DNA of 64,000 nucleotides from Halopseudomonas pelagia (GTDB lineage Bacteria; Pseudomonadota; Gammaproteobacteria; Pseudomonadales; Pseudomonadaceae). The stretch is taken from NCBI RefSeq assembly GCF_009497895.1, contig NZ_CP033116.1, positions 434,001 through 498,000 on the forward strand, in the 5' to 3' direction. The notes under the pieces are model-generated. The model did not search any database. It saw only the letters and a list, made by a program, of their open reading frames with translations, and had not been told where the DNA came from. A program made the translations under genes and the position numbers. This document shows positions 34,546 through 43,760 of this stretch, piece after piece (position 1 is the first letter of the stretch; each line of letters begins with the position of its first letter).

Positions 34546-34561
34546 GGTTCCACGTGGAACC
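34546..34561. other. parS site 3 (intergenic)
   Basis: GGTTCCACGTGGAACC: a 16-bp palindrome carrying the 14-bp parS core GTTCCACGTGGAAC, with G/C instead of T/A at the outer pair. It lies in the 82-base gap between the COG0523 GTPase and the MmcQ gene, about 13 kb beyond parB. Confidence 0.9.
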
Positions 34562-34595
34562 TGCACCTCTCCCCTCAAACCTGCAAATCGTGCCA

Positions 34596-34943
34596 TCAGG
34601 GAAGGATCAGGCCTGCTTGTAGGCGTTTTGGCAGCCTGCCGACCACCAGCTGATGAGATTCGCGGACCAATCCGCGCAGCTCCTCAGTGGTGAGCTTGTA
34701 AGGATAGTCGAGGCTTACCCAGTGCGCGCGGGCCAGGTAGGGCGAAGGATGAAACCCTGGCCGGTCGCAAAATCCGAGAAAAAGGGGTTGATCCACCTTG
34801 AACGCGCAGCTATCAGTGGTCAAATCAATCAGCGCAAACATTTTGGTACCGGCGACCGAGAACACCCGATTTTGACCCCATTTGAGGTCCTCTCGAGCGC
34901 CGGGCAGGCTCAGGCAATAGTGCGACAGTTCAGCGGCATTCAT
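34596..34943 (-). CDS. MmcQ/YjbR family DNA-binding-fold protein
   Basis: 115-residue protein of the MmcQ/YjbR (DUF419) family, small alpha/beta cytoplasmic proteins with a fold like a double-wing DNA-binding domain but no settled function. The family pattern is seen in LSLPGAREDLKWGQNRVFSVAGTKMFAL near 12-40 and in PYLARAHWVSLD and LRGLVRESHQLVVGRLPK toward the end. Its ATG overlaps the stop of the DUF3301 gene by four bases, so the two are coupled. Confidence 0.85.
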   Translation of the reverse strand: MNAAELSHYCLSLPGAREDLKWGQNRVFSVAGTKMFALIDLTTDSCAFKVDQPLFLGFCDRPGFHPSPYLARAHWVSLDYPYKLTTEELRGLVRESHQLVVGRLPKRLQAGLILP

Positions 34944-35299
34944 AGCAATTTTTCGCGCAGATTCGGATCATCCGGTCCCGATCCCGGAAAGGGGTGCGGT
35001 GCTAATTCTATGCCGAGCAGGCGCGCCCCGTGCAGCTGGATATTGCCGTTGTATCGCCTTTCACCCGTGACGGTAAACTCAAACCCATAGCGGCGGACTA
35101 CTCCAAAGCGCCCGCCGCGATTGCGTGCCAGACGGATTCGGTTAAGGACGATGCTTTCGTCGAGCAACTGCACATCTACCTGCTTGCAATGCTGCCTGAC
35201 CAGAATCAGAGCCCGGTCCCGCAAGCCCAGGCCTCGCCATATCCAGGTGCCGATCAGGCCCGCCAGCATCAGCAAGGCCACATGGCTCAGATCAAACAT
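34940..35299 (-). CDS. DUF3301 family membrane-anchored protein
   Basis: 119 residues with one N-terminal membrane helix (about 5-23) and a soluble remainder. The DUF3301 pattern is present: RDRALILVRQHCKQVDVQLLD, then YGFEFTVTGERRYNG and the LGIELAPHPF end. The function is unknown. It is the first gene of a pair with the MmcQ gene. A 152-base gap with no evident gene separates it from trmO; the only notable feature there is a GC palindrome near 35417-35428. Confidence 0.85.
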   Translation of the reverse strand: MFDLSHVALLMLAGLIGTWIWRGLGLRDRALILVRQHCKQVDVQLLDESIVLNRIRLARNRGGRFGVVRRYGFEFTVTGERRYNGNIQLHGARLLGIELAPHPFPGSGPDDPNLREKLL

Positions 35300-35451
35300 C
35301 AGGCATCCTCTCGGGCAGATTAGTCGTCAGGCTACGCCGTTGAGTCATACAGCGAAGGCACAACCGGCGAGCCGATAATGGCGCGAGTATAGCTGCTGAT
35401 GCCTGCTTAAGTCGCGCCCCGGGGCGGGATAGGCAGCTACCGCACGGCGAT

Positions 35452-36159
35452 TCAGTGCGCGGCGGGCAGGATCTTTTCGATAGACAAAACGCAGATACGA
35501 TCAGGCTGCGGGTAATGCCAGCACACATTCAGATCCCAGAAGCGTACTCCATAGCGGCGCTCCGTCCCCGGCTGCTGATAAGCAGGCTTGGGATCCTGCG
35601 CCAGACACTGCTCGATTAACTCGACCACTGGTTGGCGCAGCCGGGCAGCCTGGTCTCGGGCCTGTTGCAGGGCGGTGGGTGCCCAATCAACCGCCAGCAG
35701 GACTGGCGCGGCATCGGCCAGGCTATTGCTGGCCATTGGCAGGCTGTCGGCGTAGGGCACGTAGGGTTTGATATCGAGGATGGGGGTGCCGTCCAGTAAA
35801 TCGATCGACGAGATCCGCAGACGGCCCGGCTCGATGCCGTCGAGTTTTACCACGGACTGGCCGATAGGGTTGGGTCTGTGGGTCGATCGGCTGGCAAAAA
35901 CGCCGATGCGTTGGTTGCCACCCAATCGCGGAGGCCTGACCCGAAGATGGGTCGGACCCGACGGCGCGGCGTGGAACACGAACAGCAGCCACAGGTGGGA
36001 CACGCCCTCCAGCCCGGCGACCGCCTCAGGTTGATCATAGGGCGGTAACATTTCGATCACGCCGCTGGCGGCGGGCGCCAGACTCGGCTGCCTGGGTATG
36101 GCGAATTTCTCGCTGAAGCAGGAGCGGACCAGCGCTATCGGTTCGAACTGATAAGCCAT
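35452..36159 (-). CDS. tsaA: tRNA (N6-threonylcarbamoyladenosine(37)-N6)-methyltransferase TrmO
   Basis: TrmO (old name TsaA/YaeB) adds a methyl group to t6A37 of certain tRNAs, with SAM as donor. The product, 235 residues, has the characteristic GVSHLWLLFVFH segment, the cofactor-binding region RPPRLGGNQRIGVFASRSTHRPNPIG, and the C-terminal AYQQPGTERRYGVRFWDLNVCWH. The gene starts two bases after the alpha/beta hydrolase stop codon and is almost certainly cotranscribed with it. Confidence 0.93.
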   Translation of the reverse strand: MAYQFEPIALVRSCFSEKFAIPRQPSLAPAASGVIEMLPPYDQPEAVAGLEGVSHLWLLFVFHAAPSGPTHLRVRPPRLGGNQRIGVFASRSTHRPNPIGQSVVKLDGIEPGRLRISSIDLLDGTPILDIKPYVPYADSLPMASNSLADAAPVLLAVDWAPTALQQARDQAARLRQPVVELIEQCLAQDPKPAYQQPGTERRYGVRFWDLNVCWHYPQPDRICVLSIEKILPAAH

Positions 36160-36161
36160 GG

Positions 36162-37094
36162 TCAGTTAGGCCGCAGCGGTGGGATGCTGTCCGGGTGGTC
36201 GGGCAGAACAAAATGGCTGCCCCCCTCGATCTCGATGATCTGCAGGTTCTCTGCCTGCCGGGCGCTAGCGAGCATCGCGGCACTTTGCAGCACACGATCA
36301 TCGCCGGGAACCAGGATCGCGCCGCGTTTGACGTATTGGTAGATATCGGTGCTGGTATTCGGCATCCAGTCCGCCATATCCTTGAGGTTGGCCAGCATGA
36401 TTGCTGCACGCTTGGGGTTGAAAGGCACGCCCATGATCAGTTCGCGCTTGCGCGGATTATCCAGCGGGCCCCAGATTTTCCGATTGCGCTCATTGATGGG
36501 CTGCTGCTGCCAGAAGGGTAAAAAGAACGGCAGTAACCATCGAGCTAGAGCAGGCATCGGTGTATAGGGCTGGCCCTGGGGTAGCACCGGTGCTTCCAGA
36601 ATGACTTCAATCTGCTCGAATAGCGCGGGTTGCTGACGGGCCGCTTCCAAGGCTACCGCGCCCCCGCGCGAATGGCCGTGCACACGCACATTCGGAGTCG
36701 TCACCAGGTGCGTCAGCGCCAGATTCAACACCTGCGCATCATAGGCAATGCTGCCCGCCCGAGCTTTTGGCGCGGCGGCCCACTTTGCCTGGGACAATCG
36801 CGGGTTGGTGACCGGCACATGGTAGTCAGCGCTGGTCAGCAGAATCAGCTCGATGGCCGGGTCCGCATAGTATTCAGTGAAATACAGAAAGTTTTCTACA
36901 AAGCCGGGCATGACAACCACCGTAGAGGTAGCGCCGTTGTGCGCCCGCTTGGCCACACAGGCCAGACCGACCTGATACAACTCACCGCTGAAAGGCAAAG
37001 CCTGTGTTTGCGGAGATTCCTTTCTCAGCAGGTACTTGCGCAGGTAAAACAGCACCAGTAGCGCAAGACCCGTAAAACCAATCAGCGATTCCAT
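36162..37094 (-). CDS. Membrane-anchored alpha/beta hydrolase
   Basis: 310-residue alpha/beta hydrolase with an N-terminal membrane helix (about 4-18) followed by a basic stretch, so the catalytic domain is probably tethered to the inner membrane. The nucleophile elbow is GHSRGG with S142. Candidate acid and base residues are in PGDDRVL and GGSHFVLPDHPD near the C-terminus. VVMPGFVENFLYF probably holds the oxyanion region. The substrate is unknown; an esterase or lipase-like activity is the general family expectation. It is coupled to trmO downstream. Confidence 0.8.
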   Translation of the reverse strand: MESLIGFTGLALLVLFYLRKYLLRKESPQTQALPFSGELYQVGLACVAKRAHNGATSTVVVMPGFVENFLYFTEYYADPAIELILLTSADYHVPVTNPRLSQAKWAAAPKARAGSIAYDAQVLNLALTHLVTTPNVRVHGHSRGGAVALEAARQQPALFEQIEVILEAPVLPQGQPYTPMPALARWLLPFFLPFWQQQPINERNRKIWGPLDNPRKRELIMGVPFNPKRAAIMLANLKDMADWMPNTSTDIYQYVKRGAILVPGDDRVLQSAAMLASARQAENLQIIEIEGGSHFVLPDHPDSIPPLRPN

Positions 37095-37182
37095 CTGAAC
37101 TCCTGGTTAACTCATGGGCGAAGCGCCAAGCATACCGGAATTGGATGGCGGGTTACCCACCCGGAAGGGGGAGACCAGCGAT

Positions 37183-37710
37183 TCACTCGCCGTCGTAGAC
37201 CCACACCTGGTCCGCGTCAACGCGGTAACTGGCATCTGCAAGCGCATTACTGGTCAGCTCAATATGCAGCGTGCCAGACATCCAGAATGCTTCGTAGATA
37301 TCGTCAATGGCGATACCCTGCGGGTAATCCACCAGAATGATCTGATTGGGTGGTGGCGGTGGGACGTGGATGCAGGCACCGGCATAAGGCACCAGGAAAA
37401 ATGAGGTGTAGTCGCCATTCTCGTTTGTTTCCAGCGGCACGGGGAATCCAGCGATTTTCACCTGCTGTTTGTCGAAGGATTCGACCACGCGGGTGGAGTA
37501 CATGACGGCTGGAAGATCGTCTCGCTGACGCATGCTTTGGGTAAAGTCACCCGGCGCCTCGGTCTTGCCGTCATGGCCAATCTCAGGCATTTCCAGCATC
37601 GCCTGATAATCCTCTTCGGGTAGCAGGTCGAGCCAGTCCACGGTGCGGGGAGCGGCGTGTGCAGTCGCCGACAATACAAGGCATAAGCAGACAAGATAAA
37701 GCAGGCGCAT
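37183..37710 (-). CDS. DUF3299 family exported protein
   Basis: 175 residues with a signal peptide (about 1-19, cleavage after AHA). The DUF3299 core has the conserved KIAGFPVPLE, FFLVPYAGACIHVPPPPPNQ and the ending GTLHIEL. Members are often encoded near ABC transporters or metal-handling genes, but nothing like that is adjacent here. It lies 88 bases upstream of the hydrolase gene on the same strand and may belong to the same transcript. Confidence 0.85.
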   Translation of the reverse strand: MRLLYLVCLCLVLSATAHAAPRTVDWLDLLPEEDYQAMLEMPEIGHDGKTEAPGDFTQSMRQRDDLPAVMYSTRVVESFDKQQVKIAGFPVPLETNENGDYTSFFLVPYAGACIHVPPPPPNQIILVDYPQGIAIDDIYEAFWMSGTLHIELTSNALADASYRVDADQVWVYDGE

Positions 37711-37847
37711 AAATCAGAACTCAAAACAGGAAGGATACAGGCTGAGACAACTCAAGCCCCAGGAGTTTCCCGAAGACCACGGGCTTTGCCAAGCAAATAT
37801 TTTTCAGCGCCTTTGGCGAAGGGGGGCTAGCATCTGATTGAGGAGCG

Positions 37848-38165
37848 TCAGTGTTGTTCGTCCTGCAAGAAGCGGCTGAGGCGTTGTTTGAGATACTCAT
37901 TCTCCGCCTTGAGTTGCTGTACCTCCTCAAGCAAGCCCAATACCAAAGGGATATCGGACCATTCAACCGTCAATTCATGGTGCAGGCGTTCCGCTTTGTG
38001 CACGATGCTGACGCAGGTACTATTGAACTCCCACTCCTCAGGCAGTTTGCCCGCCTCCGGTGTGAGAATCCCTTCCGCCACCAACTCGAGCAATTGTTCC
38101 TCGCTGAGGCTCACACACTGCCTCAGCTCTGCAAATTTGATGTGTACCTGGGTCACGGTGGTCAT
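37848..38165 (-). CDS. cbpM: Chaperone modulatory protein CbpM
   Basis: 105-residue MerR-like helical protein that binds the J domain of CbpA and inhibits both its co-chaperone and DNA-binding activities. It matches the family in [20 protein letters not shown] near 18-37 and the C-terminal coiled coil [21 protein letters not shown] start it at ATG 38165, which overlaps the cbpA stop by four bases (ATGA); the longer open frame upstream lies inside cbpA. Confidence 0.93.
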   Translation of the reverse strand: MTTVTQVHIKFAELRQCVSLSEEQLLELVAEGILTPEAGKLPEEWEFNSTCVSIVHKAERLHHELTVEWSDIPLVLGLLEEVQQLKAENEYLKQRLSRFLQDEQH

Positions 38166-39097
38166 GATGCCTGGCTCCACTCTGCTCGTGGATCGAACTC
38201 GGCAGTTTTGGCCAGTTGCGTCCACAGTGTTTGGCTTGCCTCGTCAGCGTGCTGGGGCATGACGACCTTGAGTACGGCAAACAGATCGCCCGGCCCGCTC
38301 TTGCCGACCAAGCCCTTGCCCTTGATACGTAGCCGCTGTCCTGATTGGCTGTTGGGGCGGATGGTCAATTGGATTTTGCCGGCCAATGTCGGGATCGTCA
38401 CCTTGGCCCCCAGCGCCGCTTCCCAGGGAGCCAGCGGCACGGTAATCACCAGATTATGCCCCTCCACGTCGAACAGCGGGTGCGGTACCAGACGAATGTG
38501 CAAATACAGGTCGCCATTCGCCGCATTGCCGCTGCCCGGTGCGCCCTGGCCCTTCAGGCGTATCCGCTCACCATCACGCACGCCGGCAGGAATCTTGACC
38601 TTGAGGGATTTTTTCAGCTCCTGCATCCGGCCGCGCTCATCCCGGTAGGGCAGCATGAACTCCACAGGTTTGCTGGTGCTTTCCAGCGTTTCTTCGAGAA
38701 ATACCGGCATCTCTATTTCCACGTCACTGCCTTTCTGAGCAAAGCGGTTGTCGCCAAAGGGCGATTGGTGAGCAGATCCCGAACCAAACATCGACGCGAA
38801 GAAGTCGGCAAAGTCCTGATCGCTTCCTGCTGACCCTGCTGGCGCACCCTGTGACGCGCTGCTGTAGCGTTGCCGCTGCTGTCGCGCGAGGCGCAGTTCG
38901 TCGTACTCGGCGCGCTTTTCCGGGCTGTGCAGCACGTCGTAGGCTTCAGCAACTTCCTTGAATTTCTCCTCGGCGCCGGCCAGGCTGCTGACATCGGGAT
39001 GGTACTGGCGCGCGAGTTTGCGATAGGCGGTTTTGATCGCCTTGTCGTCCGCGTCCGGTTCCACACCGAGCGTGGCGTAATAATCCTTGAATTCCAT
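38162..39097 (-). CDS. cbpA: Curved DNA-binding protein / DnaJ-like co-chaperone CbpA
   Basis: 311-residue type B Hsp40. The J domain covers 1-68, with HPD at 33-35 for stimulation of DnaK. A Gly/Ser-rich linker lies at about 75-105, and the two C-terminal peptide-binding domains follow at about 115-300. The zinc finger of DnaJ is absent, as expected. In E. coli CbpA also binds curved DNA in stationary phase. It is coupled with cbpM. Confidence 0.95.
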   Translation of the reverse strand: MEFKDYYATLGVEPDADDKAIKTAYRKLARQYHPDVSSLAGAEEKFKEVAEAYDVLHSPEKRAEYDELRLARQQRQRYSSASQGAPAGSAGSDQDFADFFASMFGSGSAHQSPFGDNRFAQKGSDVEIEMPVFLEETLESTSKPVEFMLPYRDERGRMQELKKSLKVKIPAGVRDGERIRLKGQGAPGSGNAANGDLYLHIRLVPHPLFDVEGHNLVITVPLAPWEAALGAKVTIPTLAGKIQLTIRPNSQSGQRLRIKGKGLVGKSGPGDLFAVLKVVMPQHADEASQTLWTQLAKTAEFDPRAEWSQAS

Positions 39098-39200
39098 AAT
39101 AGCGGTGGCCCGTGGTCGTCGATGAGGTCGGCGCGCTGCCAGCCTCCATCGTGCCTATCTTGCTCTGAGCATAGAGCATGTTGATCTGTAACGGGCAATT

Positions 39201-39235
39201 GTTACTGGGCGTCTGACAAGCAGGCGTCCAGTAAC
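39201..39235 (-). terminator. Terminator-like hairpin downstream of purEK
   Basis: A 15-bp stem (39201-39215 with 39221-39235) with two G-T wobble pairs and a 5-base loop lies 30 bases beyond the purK stop codon. There is no T run on either side. It could end or stabilise the purEK transcript before cbpA. Confidence 0.5.
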
Positions 39236-39264
39236 AGGGGCAATGCAATGGGGGTGAGAAGAGA

Positions 39265-40347
39265 CTAGGGCTGGATCAGACGCTGAACGTCACTGATACG
39301 GCCCTTTAACGTGGCGGCATCTGCACAGCGCAGCGTTGCGTGGCCAACTTTCCGGCCGCTTTTGAAGGCTTTGCCGTAGTGATGCAGGTGGCAATCGCTG
39401 ATCGCGGTGACCTTGTCCACTGCCGGCACTTCACCGATAAAGTTGAGCATCGCGCTTTCACCCAGCTTGGCGGTGGAGCCCAAGGGCAGGCCGGCGATCG
39501 CGCGCAGGTGGTTTTCGAACTGGCTGCATTCGGCCCCTTCAATGGTCCAGTGCCCGGAGTTGTGTACGCGCGGGGCGATTTCGTTGGCCTTCAGACCGCC
39601 GTCGATCTCGAAGAATTCGAATGCGAGTACGCCGACATAATCCAGCTGCTTGAGTACCCGGCTGGCGTAGTCCTCAGCCAGGCCCTGCAACGGGTGGTCA
39701 GTGCTGGCAATCGACAGACGCAAGATGCCTTGTTCATGGGTGTTGTGCACCAGCGGGTAGAAGGCGGTTTCGCCGTCCCGGCCGCGCACGGCGATCAATG
39801 AAACCTCGCCGGTGAAGGGCACGAAACCTTCAAGAATGCAGGGTACATTGCCCAGTTCGGCAAAGGCGCCTTGCACGTCCTCTGCATGCCGCAAGACCTT
39901 TTGGCCCTTGCCATCGTAGCCCAGGGTGCGGGTTTTCATGACCGCCGGCAGACCGATGCGTTTCACCGCTGCATCAAGGTTGTCCTGGGATTGGATATCG
40001 GCAAATTCCGGGGTGGGGATGCCGAGGTCCTGAAACATGGATTTTTCAAACCAGCGATCCCGGGCGATACGCAGCGATTCGGCATTGGGGAAAACAGGAA
40101 CGAACTGCGAAAGAAAGGCCACTGTTTCCGCTGGCACGCTTTCAAACTCGAAGGTCACCACGTCGGCTTCATCAGCCAGTTGGCGCAGATGATCGCGGTC
40201 GCTGTAGTCAGCCCGAATATGCTCGCCGAGGGCTTGGGCGCAGGCGTCAGGTGCGGGATCGAGAAAGGCGAATTGCTGGCCTAGGGGGGTGCCGGCCAGT
40301 GCCAGCATGCGTCCGAGTTGTCCACCACCAATGACACCAATCTTCAT
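39265..40347 (-). CDS. purK: N5-carboxyaminoimidazole ribonucleotide synthase
   Basis: ATP-grasp enzyme that carboxylates AIR to N5-CAIR with bicarbonate in purine synthesis. It begins MKIGVIGGGQLGRMLALAG, and the ATP-grasp region includes LPAVMKTRTLGYDGKGQ and CILEGFVPFTGEVSLIAVR, then NEIAPRVHNSGHWTIEG. I start it at 40347, giving 360 residues (normal); the longer frame upstream overlaps purE. It lies 10 bases after purE, its partner. Confidence 0.97.
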   Translation of the reverse strand: MKIGVIGGGQLGRMLALAGTPLGQQFAFLDPAPDACAQALGEHIRADYSDRDHLRQLADEADVVTFEFESVPAETVAFLSQFVPVFPNAESLRIARDRWFEKSMFQDLGIPTPEFADIQSQDNLDAAVKRIGLPAVMKTRTLGYDGKGQKVLRHAEDVQGAFAELGNVPCILEGFVPFTGEVSLIAVRGRDGETAFYPLVHNTHEQGILRLSIASTDHPLQGLAEDYASRVLKQLDYVGVLAFEFFEIDGGLKANEIAPRVHNSGHWTIEGAECSQFENHLRAIAGLPLGSTAKLGESAMLNFIGEVPAVDKVTAISDCHLHHYGKAFKSGRKVGHATLRCADAATLKGRISDVQRLIQP

Positions 40348-40357
40348 TGCATTGTCC

Positions 40358-40849
40358 TCAGGCCTGACGCGGGTCGGGGTTGTCCAGCACGGTTTCGGTC
40401 TGCTGGTTGCGAAAGGCTTCCAGCGCCTGGTGATACTCGGGGTATTTGCCGCCGAGGATACTGGCAGACAGCAGCGCGGCATTGATCGCGCCAGCCTTGC
40501 CGATGGCCAGCGTCGCAACGGGCACACCAGCGGGCATCTGTACGATCGACAACAATGAATCCACGCCTGAAAGCATGGAAGACTGCACTGGCACGCCGAG
40601 CACTGGCAGGTGGGTCTTGGCCGCGCACATGCCGGGCAGGTGGGCAGCACCGCCGGCACCGGCGATGATCACTTCGATGCCTTTGCCCGCCGCTTCTTCG
40701 GCGTACTGGAACAACAGGTCCGGTGTGCGATGGGCAGAGACCACTTTCACTTCATAGGGAATGCCGAGCTTATCCAGCATATCCGCCGTATGGCTCAAAG
40801 TGGACCAGTCTGACTTGGAGCCCATGATCACGCCAACCAATGCGGTCAT
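40358..40849 (-). CDS. purE: N5-carboxyaminoimidazole ribonucleotide mutase
   Basis: Class I PurE, 163 residues, converts N5-CAIR to CAIR. The motif [13 protein letters not shown] lies at 6-18, and the catalytic histidine region SAHRTPD is near 39-45. [11 protein letters not shown] and VPVQSS complete the active site. With purK it forms the two-enzyme route typical of bacteria. It lies directly after the terminator of the carbonic anhydrase gene. Confidence 0.97.
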   Translation of the reverse strand: MTALVGVIMGSKSDWSTLSHTADMLDKLGIPYEVKVVSAHRTPDLLFQYAEEAAGKGIEVIIAGAGGAAHLPGMCAAKTHLPVLGVPVQSSMLSGVDSLLSIVQMPAGVPVATLAIGKAGAINAALLSASILGGKYPEYHQALEAFRNQQTETVLDNPDPRQA

Positions 40850-40888
40850 CTATTTTCTGCCTCGCTCAGTGTTCCGCCCTTGGACGGT

Positions 40889-40926
40889 AAAAACCAACAA
40901 GCCACGCCAGAGAACTGGAGTGGCTT
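40889..40926 (-). terminator. Terminator downstream of the carbonic anhydrase gene
   Basis: On the minus strand a 12-bp stem with one mismatch (AAGCCACTCCAG and CTGGCGTGGCTT, TTCT loop) is followed by GTTGGTTTTT. It is placed 130 bases after the carbonic anhydrase stop and before purE. Confidence 0.7.
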
Positions 40927-41055
40927 GGAGAACACAGGCCGATTGAAAGACGAGCCAGCCTGCAGATTGAAATCAAGCCGCAGAGTATAACCCGATTGAC
41001 GCCAATACAGAATGCATGGTCGGGAGATATGACAAGGGCCCGCTATCTATCCGCG

Positions 41056-41769
41056 TTATTTCAAGCGCTTGGATGGCGATGGGTAGCGCGCTCTGGGTGT
41101 AGCCATGGGCAGCGGACCATCGCCGATCTGCCGGAATTCACCGGTGTCGGCGTCATAGGCACGGATCTGCGCAGTTTCGATGTCATACACCCAGCCATGG
41201 ATAAACAGCTCACCGCGGGCCAGGCGCGATGCCACGGAGGGGTGCGTCGCCAGATGCTGCAACTGGGCCAGGACGTTTTCCTCGGTCATCATGCCCAGCT
41301 TGTCTGCTTCACAAGTGCAGTTGTCTTCCACCACGATCTTGGCCACCTCGGCGTGCCGCAGCCAGGCTTTGACCGTGGGCAGCGAATCCAGGGTCGCCGG
41401 GTTGAGTACCGCTTTCATTGCGCCGCAGTCGGAGTGGCCACAGATGATGATGTGGTGAACGTTCAGCGCCAGCACCGCAAACTCGATCGCGGTAGAGACC
41501 CCGCCCATCATCTGACCGTAGGGCGGCACCACGTTGCCGACGTTACGCGAGACGAACAGGTCGCCAGGTGCGCTTTGGGTAATGAGTTCGGGGGCGACTC
41601 GGGAATCGGCACAGGTAATGAACATGGCCCGGGGTGTCTGCTCGTGAGCCAGCTTCTTGAACAGCTCCTGCTGATCGGGATAAATCTCATGGCGAAAGCG
41701 ATTGAAGCCGTCGACAATATGCTGGAGGGCCTCTTCAGCCGTTTCGTTGTGTTTCTCGTCATTATTCAT
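41056..41769 (-). CDS. Beta-class carbonic anhydrase
   Basis: Zinc enzyme that interconverts CO2 and bicarbonate; 237 residues from ATG 41769 (a longer in-frame start at 41823 is possible). The zinc ligands C53, H112 and C115 and the D55-R57 dyad are seen in TCADSRVAP and GHSDCGAMKA. The C-terminus is Arg/Pro-rich. Bicarbonate is the co-substrate of both the upstream-transcribed pyruvate carboxylase and downstream PurK. The placement between them is therefore suggestive, although each has its own transcription signals. Confidence 0.95.
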   Translation of the reverse strand: MNNDEKHNETAEEALQHIVDGFNRFRHEIYPDQQELFKKLAHEQTPRAMFITCADSRVAPELITQSAPGDLFVSRNVGNVVPPYGQMMGGVSTAIEFAVLALNVHHIIICGHSDCGAMKAVLNPATLDSLPTVKAWLRHAEVAKIVVEDNCTCEADKLGMMTEENVLAQLQHLATHPSVASRLARGELFIHGWVYDIETAQIRAYDADTGEFRQIGDGPLPMATPRARYPSPSKRLK

Positions 41770-41825
41770 GTGCAGTCTCTTGTTCCGGGTGGGCTGTACA
41801 GATAGACGTTCTCTGTCATTCATGC

Positions 41826-41854
41826 AGCACCGGCGCCGAACGGACGCCGGTGCT
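41826..41854 (-). terminator. Terminator-like hairpin after oadA/pycB
   Basis: A perfect 10-bp inverted repeat, AGCACCGGCG and CGCCGGTGCT with a 9-base loop, begins eight bases after the pycB stop codon on the minus strand. No T run follows, so termination may be incomplete. Confidence 0.5.
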
Positions 41855-41862
41855 GACAGACG

Positions 41863-43674
41863 TCAGGCTTCGATTTCAATCAGGATCTCACCTGGATTGA
41901 CCCGGTCACCCTTGGCCACGTTCACGGCCTTGACGGTACCGGCGATCGCCGCCTGGATTTCGCTCTCCATCTTCATGGCTTCGCTGACCAGAACGCCTTG
42001 GCCGGCTTTGACCACATCGCCGACCGCAACCAGTACATCCACCACGTTGCCGGGCATGCTGGTGGTCACGTGGCCCGGCTGGCTGGCCTGCTTGCGACTG
42101 CTGCCACCGGTGCCGCTAAAGGAGTTCAAGGGCTCAAAAACGGCTTCTTCAGGCATGCCGTCCAGGCTCAGGTAGAAATGCCGCTTGCCATCACCCTTGA
42201 CGCTGACGCCGGTGATGTCAACGCGGTAGCTTTCACCGTGGACGTCGATGATGAACTCGGTCGGGGCGCCATCTTCGGCCATTGGCTTGCCTGGCGCGCC
42301 GGGGGCGGGCAACAGCTCTTCCGGCTTGAGCGTACCAGCGGCACGCTCTTCGAGAAACTTGCGGCCAATCTCCGGGAACATAGCGTAGGTCAGCACGTCC
42401 TCCTCAGATTCGGCCAGGCTGCCGACTTCGGCCTTGAGCTTGTCCATTTCCGGCTTGATCAGATCGGCAGGACGCACGTCGATCACCGCCTCGTTACCAA
42501 TGGCGCGGCGCTGCAGCTCGGCATTCACTTCGCCGGGTGCCTGACCATAACGACCTTGCAGGTAGAGTTTTACCTCGTTGGTGATGGTCTTGTAGCGCTC
42601 GCCGGCCAGCACGTTGAATACCGCCTGGGTGCCGACGATCTGCGAGGTGGGCGTGACCAGTGGCGGGAAGCCCAGGTCTGCGCGCACGCGCGGAATTTCG
42701 TCAAACACTTCCTGAATACGGCCCAGTGCATTCTGCTCCTTCAGCTGGTTGGCCAGGTTGGACATCATACCGCCCGGCACCTGGTTCACCTGCACGCGAG
42801 TATCCACCCCGGTGAACTCGCTCTCGAACTGATGGTATTTCTTGCGCACGGCGTGGAAATACATGCCGATTTCCTGCAGCAGTTCTAGGTCCAGGCCGGT
42901 ATCAAACGGCGTGCCGCGCAGCGCCGCGACCATGGACTCGGTACCCGGGTGGCTGGTGCCCCAGGCCATGCTGGAAATGGCGGTATCGATGTGATCGGCG
43001 CCGTTTTCGATCGCCTTGAGCTGACACATGGCGGCGAGGCCGGCGGTGTCATGCGAGTGAATATACACCGGCAATGATTGTTCGGCTTTCAGCGCCTTGA
43101 CCAGTTCACCGGTGGCATAGGGCGTTAACAGACCGGCCATGTCCTTGATTGCCAGAGAGTCGCAGCCCAGCGCTTCCATTGTCTGCGCCTGTTTTACGAA
43201 GGCTTCGACGGTATGCACCGGGCTGGTGGTGTAGGCAATCGTGCCCTGGGCATGCTTGCCGCTGTCCTTGACAGCCTTGATCGAGGTTTCCAGGTTACGC
43301 ACGTCGTTCATCGCATCGAAGATGCGGAACACGTCGATACCGTTGGCTGCGGCCTTGGCGACAAAAGCGCGCACTACATCGTCGCTGTAGTGGCGGTAGC
43401 CGAGTAGATTCTGCCCGCGTAACAGCATCTGCAGGCGCGTGTTGGGCAGCGCTTCGCGCAGCTGGCGCAGGCGCTCCCAGGGGTCTTCCTTGAGAAAGCG
43501 AATGCAGGCATCGAAAGTCGCGCCGCCCCAGACTTCCAGCGACCAGTAGCCCACCTGGTCGAGCTTCTCGCAGATCGGCAGCATGTCTTCGGTGCGCATG
43601 CGCGTGGCCAGCAACGATTGGTGGGCATCGCGCAGGATGGTGTCGGTAACAGTGATCTTGCGTGTGGTGCTCAT
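41863..43674 (-). CDS. pycB: Pyruvate carboxylase subunit B (carboxyltransferase and biotin carrier; oadA-like)
   Basis: 603 residues. The N-terminal carboxyltransferase domain opens with DTILRDAHQSLLATRMRTEDM (about 11-31); a conserved central domain follows. The C-terminal biotinyl domain has SEAMKMESEI, where the lysine of AMKM is biotinylated. With PycA it carboxylates pyruvate to oxaloacetate, replenishing the TCA cycle. Homologues are often annotated oxaloacetate decarboxylase alpha, but pairing with pycA and the absence of the membrane beta and gamma subunits favour pyruvate carboxylase. Confidence 0.93.
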   Translation of the reverse strand: MSTTRKITVTDTILRDAHQSLLATRMRTEDMLPICEKLDQVGYWSLEVWGGATFDACIRFLKEDPWERLRQLREALPNTRLQMLLRGQNLLGYRHYSDDVVRAFVAKAAANGIDVFRIFDAMNDVRNLETSIKAVKDSGKHAQGTIAYTTSPVHTVEAFVKQAQTMEALGCDSLAIKDMAGLLTPYATGELVKALKAEQSLPVYIHSHDTAGLAAMCQLKAIENGADHIDTAISSMAWGTSHPGTESMVAALRGTPFDTGLDLELLQEIGMYFHAVRKKYHQFESEFTGVDTRVQVNQVPGGMMSNLANQLKEQNALGRIQEVFDEIPRVRADLGFPPLVTPTSQIVGTQAVFNVLAGERYKTITNEVKLYLQGRYGQAPGEVNAELQRRAIGNEAVIDVRPADLIKPEMDKLKAEVGSLAESEEDVLTYAMFPEIGRKFLEERAAGTLKPEELLPAPGAPGKPMAEDGAPTEFIIDVHGESYRVDITGVSVKGDGKRHFYLSLDGMPEEAVFEPLNSFSGTGGSSRKQASQPGHVTTSMPGNVVDVLVAVGDVVKAGQGVLVSEAMKMESEIQAAIAGTVKAVNVAKGDRVNPGEILIEIEA

Positions 43675-43691
43675 TTCTTTATCTCCTGATG

Positions 43692-43751
43692 AGCTTGAAG
43701 CTCAAAGCTTGAAGCTGGAAGTTGATAGGAGGGCGAACCGCTTCCAGCTTC
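43692..43751. repeat. Repetitive hairpin sequence in the pycA-pycB spacer
   Basis: AGCTTGAAG occurs twice (43692-43700 and 43706-43714). GAAGCTGGAAG (43711-43721) pairs with CTTCCAGCTTC (43741-43751) as an 11-bp stem. It resembles the short intergenic repeats scattered in Pseudomonas genomes, but I cannot test its copy number here. Confidence 0.5.
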
Positions 43752-43760
43752 TGGCTGCCT

